From Bacteroidota bacterium (lineage in GTDB: Bacteria > Bacteroidota > Bacteroidia > Bacteroidales > Cfx3-03), in NCBI GenBank assembly GCA_030706265.1, contig JAUZOX010000089.1, forward strand, positions 1 through 8,617: DNA of 8,617 nt. The letters run 5' to 3'. Below, one piece after another: positions 7,354-8,617 of the stretch; the first letter of the stretch is position 1, and the number at the start of each line of letters is the position of its first letter. Under the pieces are notes generated by a model. It was not told the DNA's origin and did no database searches. It worked only from the letters and a program-made list of their open reading frames with translations. The translations under genes were made by a program, and so were the position numbers.

Positions 7354-7908
7354 TTAGTTGTAATCGATGCTGACATCGAAGTTAGCTGCTGAATAGACGC
7401 CACCTGCTTGATTTGCCTTAATTGTTAAGGTTCCTCCAAGTGTAAAGCTATCTTTACCATCGAGGTCTAAGGTACTTTTTGTATCATCTGCACCTGATTT
7501 GTTCGCAAAGCGAGCAGTTATGGCAGTGATATCCATAGTTTGCCCACTTATTACAGTATTCGTTACGGTAATTGTTCCGGGCACTGTGAGTGCATAGTTT
7601 GAACTTGCAGTTCCCGTAACATTATAAGCCGCATTAGTTGCTATTGGTGCAACAGTTGTTGTTTTAACGCCACCTGTTACAGTGCGATCAGCTCCTGTAG
7701 ATGCCATTGTACAAGTACCACCAGTTGCATTTGTCAGGATTAAGGTTCCAAAATCCAATGCTGCTGTTTTCGAAAGGGACATTGGAACAATAAGCTTAAC
7801 ACCAGCGGTGTTGGGGGCAGAAATACCTGATCCTGTCTGCGCCATTAATGCATTGGTAAAACATGCAATCAGAACAAGCACAGCCATTATTTTTAATACT
7901 ATTTTCAT
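7354..7908 (-). CDS. DUF4402-type pilin-like subunit, probable major subunit
   Basis: The 184-residue product begins with a signal peptide (MKIVLKIMAVLVLIA, probable cleavage near LMA at 23). LIAC at 13-16 satisfies a lipobox on paper, but the hydrophobic and polar sequence after it fits ordinary signal peptidase I better. The mature part reads as DUF4402: LDFGTLIL at 51-58, GGTCTM at 63-68, TNAAYNVTGTASSNYALTVP at 91-110, LGGTLTI at 157-163 and a closing AGGVYSAANFDVSIDY at 168-183. It is small, rich in Ala, Thr, Gly and Ser, and has a single mature Cys (66). It is the first gene of the operon and is followed by a strong hairpin, the usual arrangement for an abundant structural subunit. The role as main pilus subunit is inferred from position, composition and the chaperone-usher context. 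Confidence 0.78.
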   Translation of the reverse strand: MKIVLKIMAVLVLIACFTNALMAQTGSGISAPNTAGVKLIVPMSLSKTAALDFGTLILTNATGGTCTMASTGADRTVTGGVKTTTVAPIATNAAYNVTGTASSNYALTVPGTITVTNTVISGQTMDITAITARFANKSGADDTKSTLDLDGKDSFTLGGTLTIKANQAGGVYSAANFDVSIDYN

Positions 7909-7909
7909 A

Positions 7910-7942
7910 TTTTTAAAATTTAATCGTTTTTAAAATTTAATC
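7910..7942. repeat. Tandem 16-bp AT-rich repeat in the leader of the first pilin gene
   Basis: TTTTTAAAATTTAATC occurs at 7910-7925 and again at 7927-7942, separated by a single g. Each copy contains the near-palindrome TTAAAATTTAA. The first copy ends two bases upstream of the ATG at 7908, so on the transcript the pair forms the last 33 bases of the leader. Candidate roles are a regulator binding site, an A/U-rich ribosome-standby leader, or slippage-prone spacing. Confidence 0.8.
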
Positions 7943-8239
7943 TTACTTATGCATATAATATTAGTATTCACTATCTTATAATGACGACTAATCCGGATCG
8001 CTATGCTACTTTCCTGATGTCTGCCTCTTTATGGATCCATCTATTTTCGTTTTTTATGTTTGTTAATAATTTGAATTTTTACCTTGTGTGCTATGGACAG
8101 GAGAATCCTCAGAAAATAGGATATGACAGCAGATATAGACTGCCAGGGCATTTCGATGCTTTGAATAGTTGGGGATAGCCTGCTTCATATATTATCGTCT
8201 TGAATTTTTTTGAGCAATCTATTTAACCTGTGTCAACAG
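7943..8239. other. Noncoding upstream region of the operon
   Basis: No convincing gene lies here. A plus-strand ORF of 65 codons (7981-8178) has no recognisable family or clear start signal and is probably chance. The operon promoter is expected here, but I find no TAnnTTTG box on the minus strand. From 7943 to about 8213 there is also no minus-strand TTG to serve as a Bacteroidota -33 element. The promoter is therefore either noncanonical or farther upstream. Confidence 0.5.
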
Positions 8240-8249
8240 TCAGTTGACA
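8231..8249. promoter_or_regulatory. Perfect 7-bp inverted repeat, operator-like
   Basis: TGTCAAC (8231-8237) and GTTGACA (8243-8249) are exact inverse complements around a five-base centre. The 19-bp size fits a dimeric regulator operator or a small RNA hairpin. It overlaps the stop of the doubtful small ORF at 8240 and lies about 320 bases upstream of the first pilin gene. Confidence 0.4.
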
Positions 8250-8416
8250 TCAATCCTGTTTTTATTTTTCAGGACCCATTTTTGATAACCCGGATTATTG
8301 TTGATACGGTTCACCATTAGACCCGCAATTTTGTCCGGGTAGTGTTCTATTGTATATAACAAAGGTTGGTTGAGTATCCGAGATTCCTTAAAAGTTGGAT
8401 TTGCAGTAAAAGTCAT
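8240..8416 (-). CDS. Doubtful small ORF, 58 aa, unrecognised
   Basis: An ATG at 8416 opens 58 codons ending in TGA at 8240-8242. The product begins MTFTANPTFKESRILN, ends KNKNRIDVN, and contains the polar, helix-like stretch NNNPGYQKWVLKN. It has no signal peptide, membrane segment or motif that I recognise. Two in-frame TAA codons lie upstream, so it is not obviously the tail of a longer frame, but it could be a remnant. The balanced amino-acid composition is the main argument in favour. It lies on the same strand as the pilus operon, 331 bases upstream of it, and one arm of a 15-bp inverted repeat falls inside it. Confidence 0.25.
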   Translation of the reverse strand: MTFTANPTFKESRILNQPLLYTIEHYPDKIAGLMVNRINNNPGYQKWVLKNKNRIDVN

Positions 8417-8581
8417 CTTGAGAAAGCCGTCTACGGTTTATTACTTACTAATTGGATATGGTTTTCTAAGGATGTGTTATTTCTAGTGTCTGTTTGTAAC
8501 GTAAGCGATGAAGTCTTCTATTGATCTTGACCCTTTTTCTTTATTTTTCTAACTTTTTGATTCTAATTGTTATATACAATA
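8348..8581. repeat. 15-bp inverted repeats flanking 204 bp
   Basis: TATTGTATATAACAA at 8348-8362 is the exact inverse complement of TTGTTATATACAATA at 8567-8581. The enclosed 204 bp contain the start of the doubtful small ORF and nothing else recognisable. Such a pair could bound an invertible segment or be the ends of a small decayed element. No recombinase or transposase gene is in the window and no target-site duplication is evident. Confidence 0.5.
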
Positions 8582-8617
8582 CTATAAACGCAGCAAGAAA
8601 ATAAATTGTTCTGTTTA

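Noticed and set aside
7212..7403. Minus-strand ORF of 63 codons bridging the first pilin gene and the chaperone start
   Set aside because: It overlaps both genes out of frame and runs through the hairpin; it has no recognisable features.
7861..7908. Lipoprotein reading of the first pilin (LIAC at residues 13-16)
   Set aside because: The cysteine is within the hydrophobic core and is followed by a normal cleavage region ending LMA. A lipoprotein pilin would fit type V pili, not the chaperone-usher neighbours.
7981..8178. Plus-strand ORF of 65 codons in the upstream region
   Set aside because: It has a hydrophobic middle but no charge pattern typical of a signal peptide, no start signal and no family that I recognise. 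It lies where the operon control region is expected.

Overview
The window looks like part of a chromosome from a member of the Bacteroidota, perhaps a Chitinophagales or Sphingobacteriales-type environmental lineage. The grounds are moderate GC with AT-rich spacers, start codons without clear Shine-Dalgarno sequences, and a large secreted Gly/Ser/Thr/Asn-rich protein whose wording (NWNSNSTW near the N terminus, repeated YNNLTLSGSG) is typical of that phylum. The genus assignment is inference.

Every convincing gene lies on the minus strand, so the locus reads from right to left as one apparent operon. Positions 7909-8617 form a gene-poor, AT-rich upstream region with a tandem 16-bp repeat next to the first gene, two inverted repeats and one doubtful 58-codon ORF. 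The genes follow in order. First is a DUF4402-type pilin-like subunit (7354-7908). A strong intergenic hairpin comes next (7306-7341). Then come a PapD-like periplasmic chaperone (6431-7258), a second DUF4402-like subunit (5867-6382), and a 1104-residue outer-membrane usher-like protein starting one base after the previous stop (2551-5865). Last is a very large repetitive surface protein (1-2454), whose N-terminal 818 residues are here and whose C terminus lies beyond the left edge.

Together they read as a chaperone-usher pilus locus outside the Proteobacteria. The chaperone should stabilise the two DUF4402 subunits in the periplasm, the usher should assemble and export them, and the repetitive protein is a candidate adhesin for the same structure. 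The usher is unusual. After the barrel and plug region it carries an SdrD-like calcium-motif segment, a carboxypeptidase-regulatory-like beta-sandwich and a SPOR-like C-terminal domain. The SPOR-like domain suggests that the assembly platform is anchored to peptidoglycan.

The adhesin gene is an active repeat array. Its last two units share a 99-bp perfectly identical block within about 92% identity, one unit lacks a roughly 77-residue module, and one segment is mosaic. All family assignments were made by reading the sequence; no search was run.
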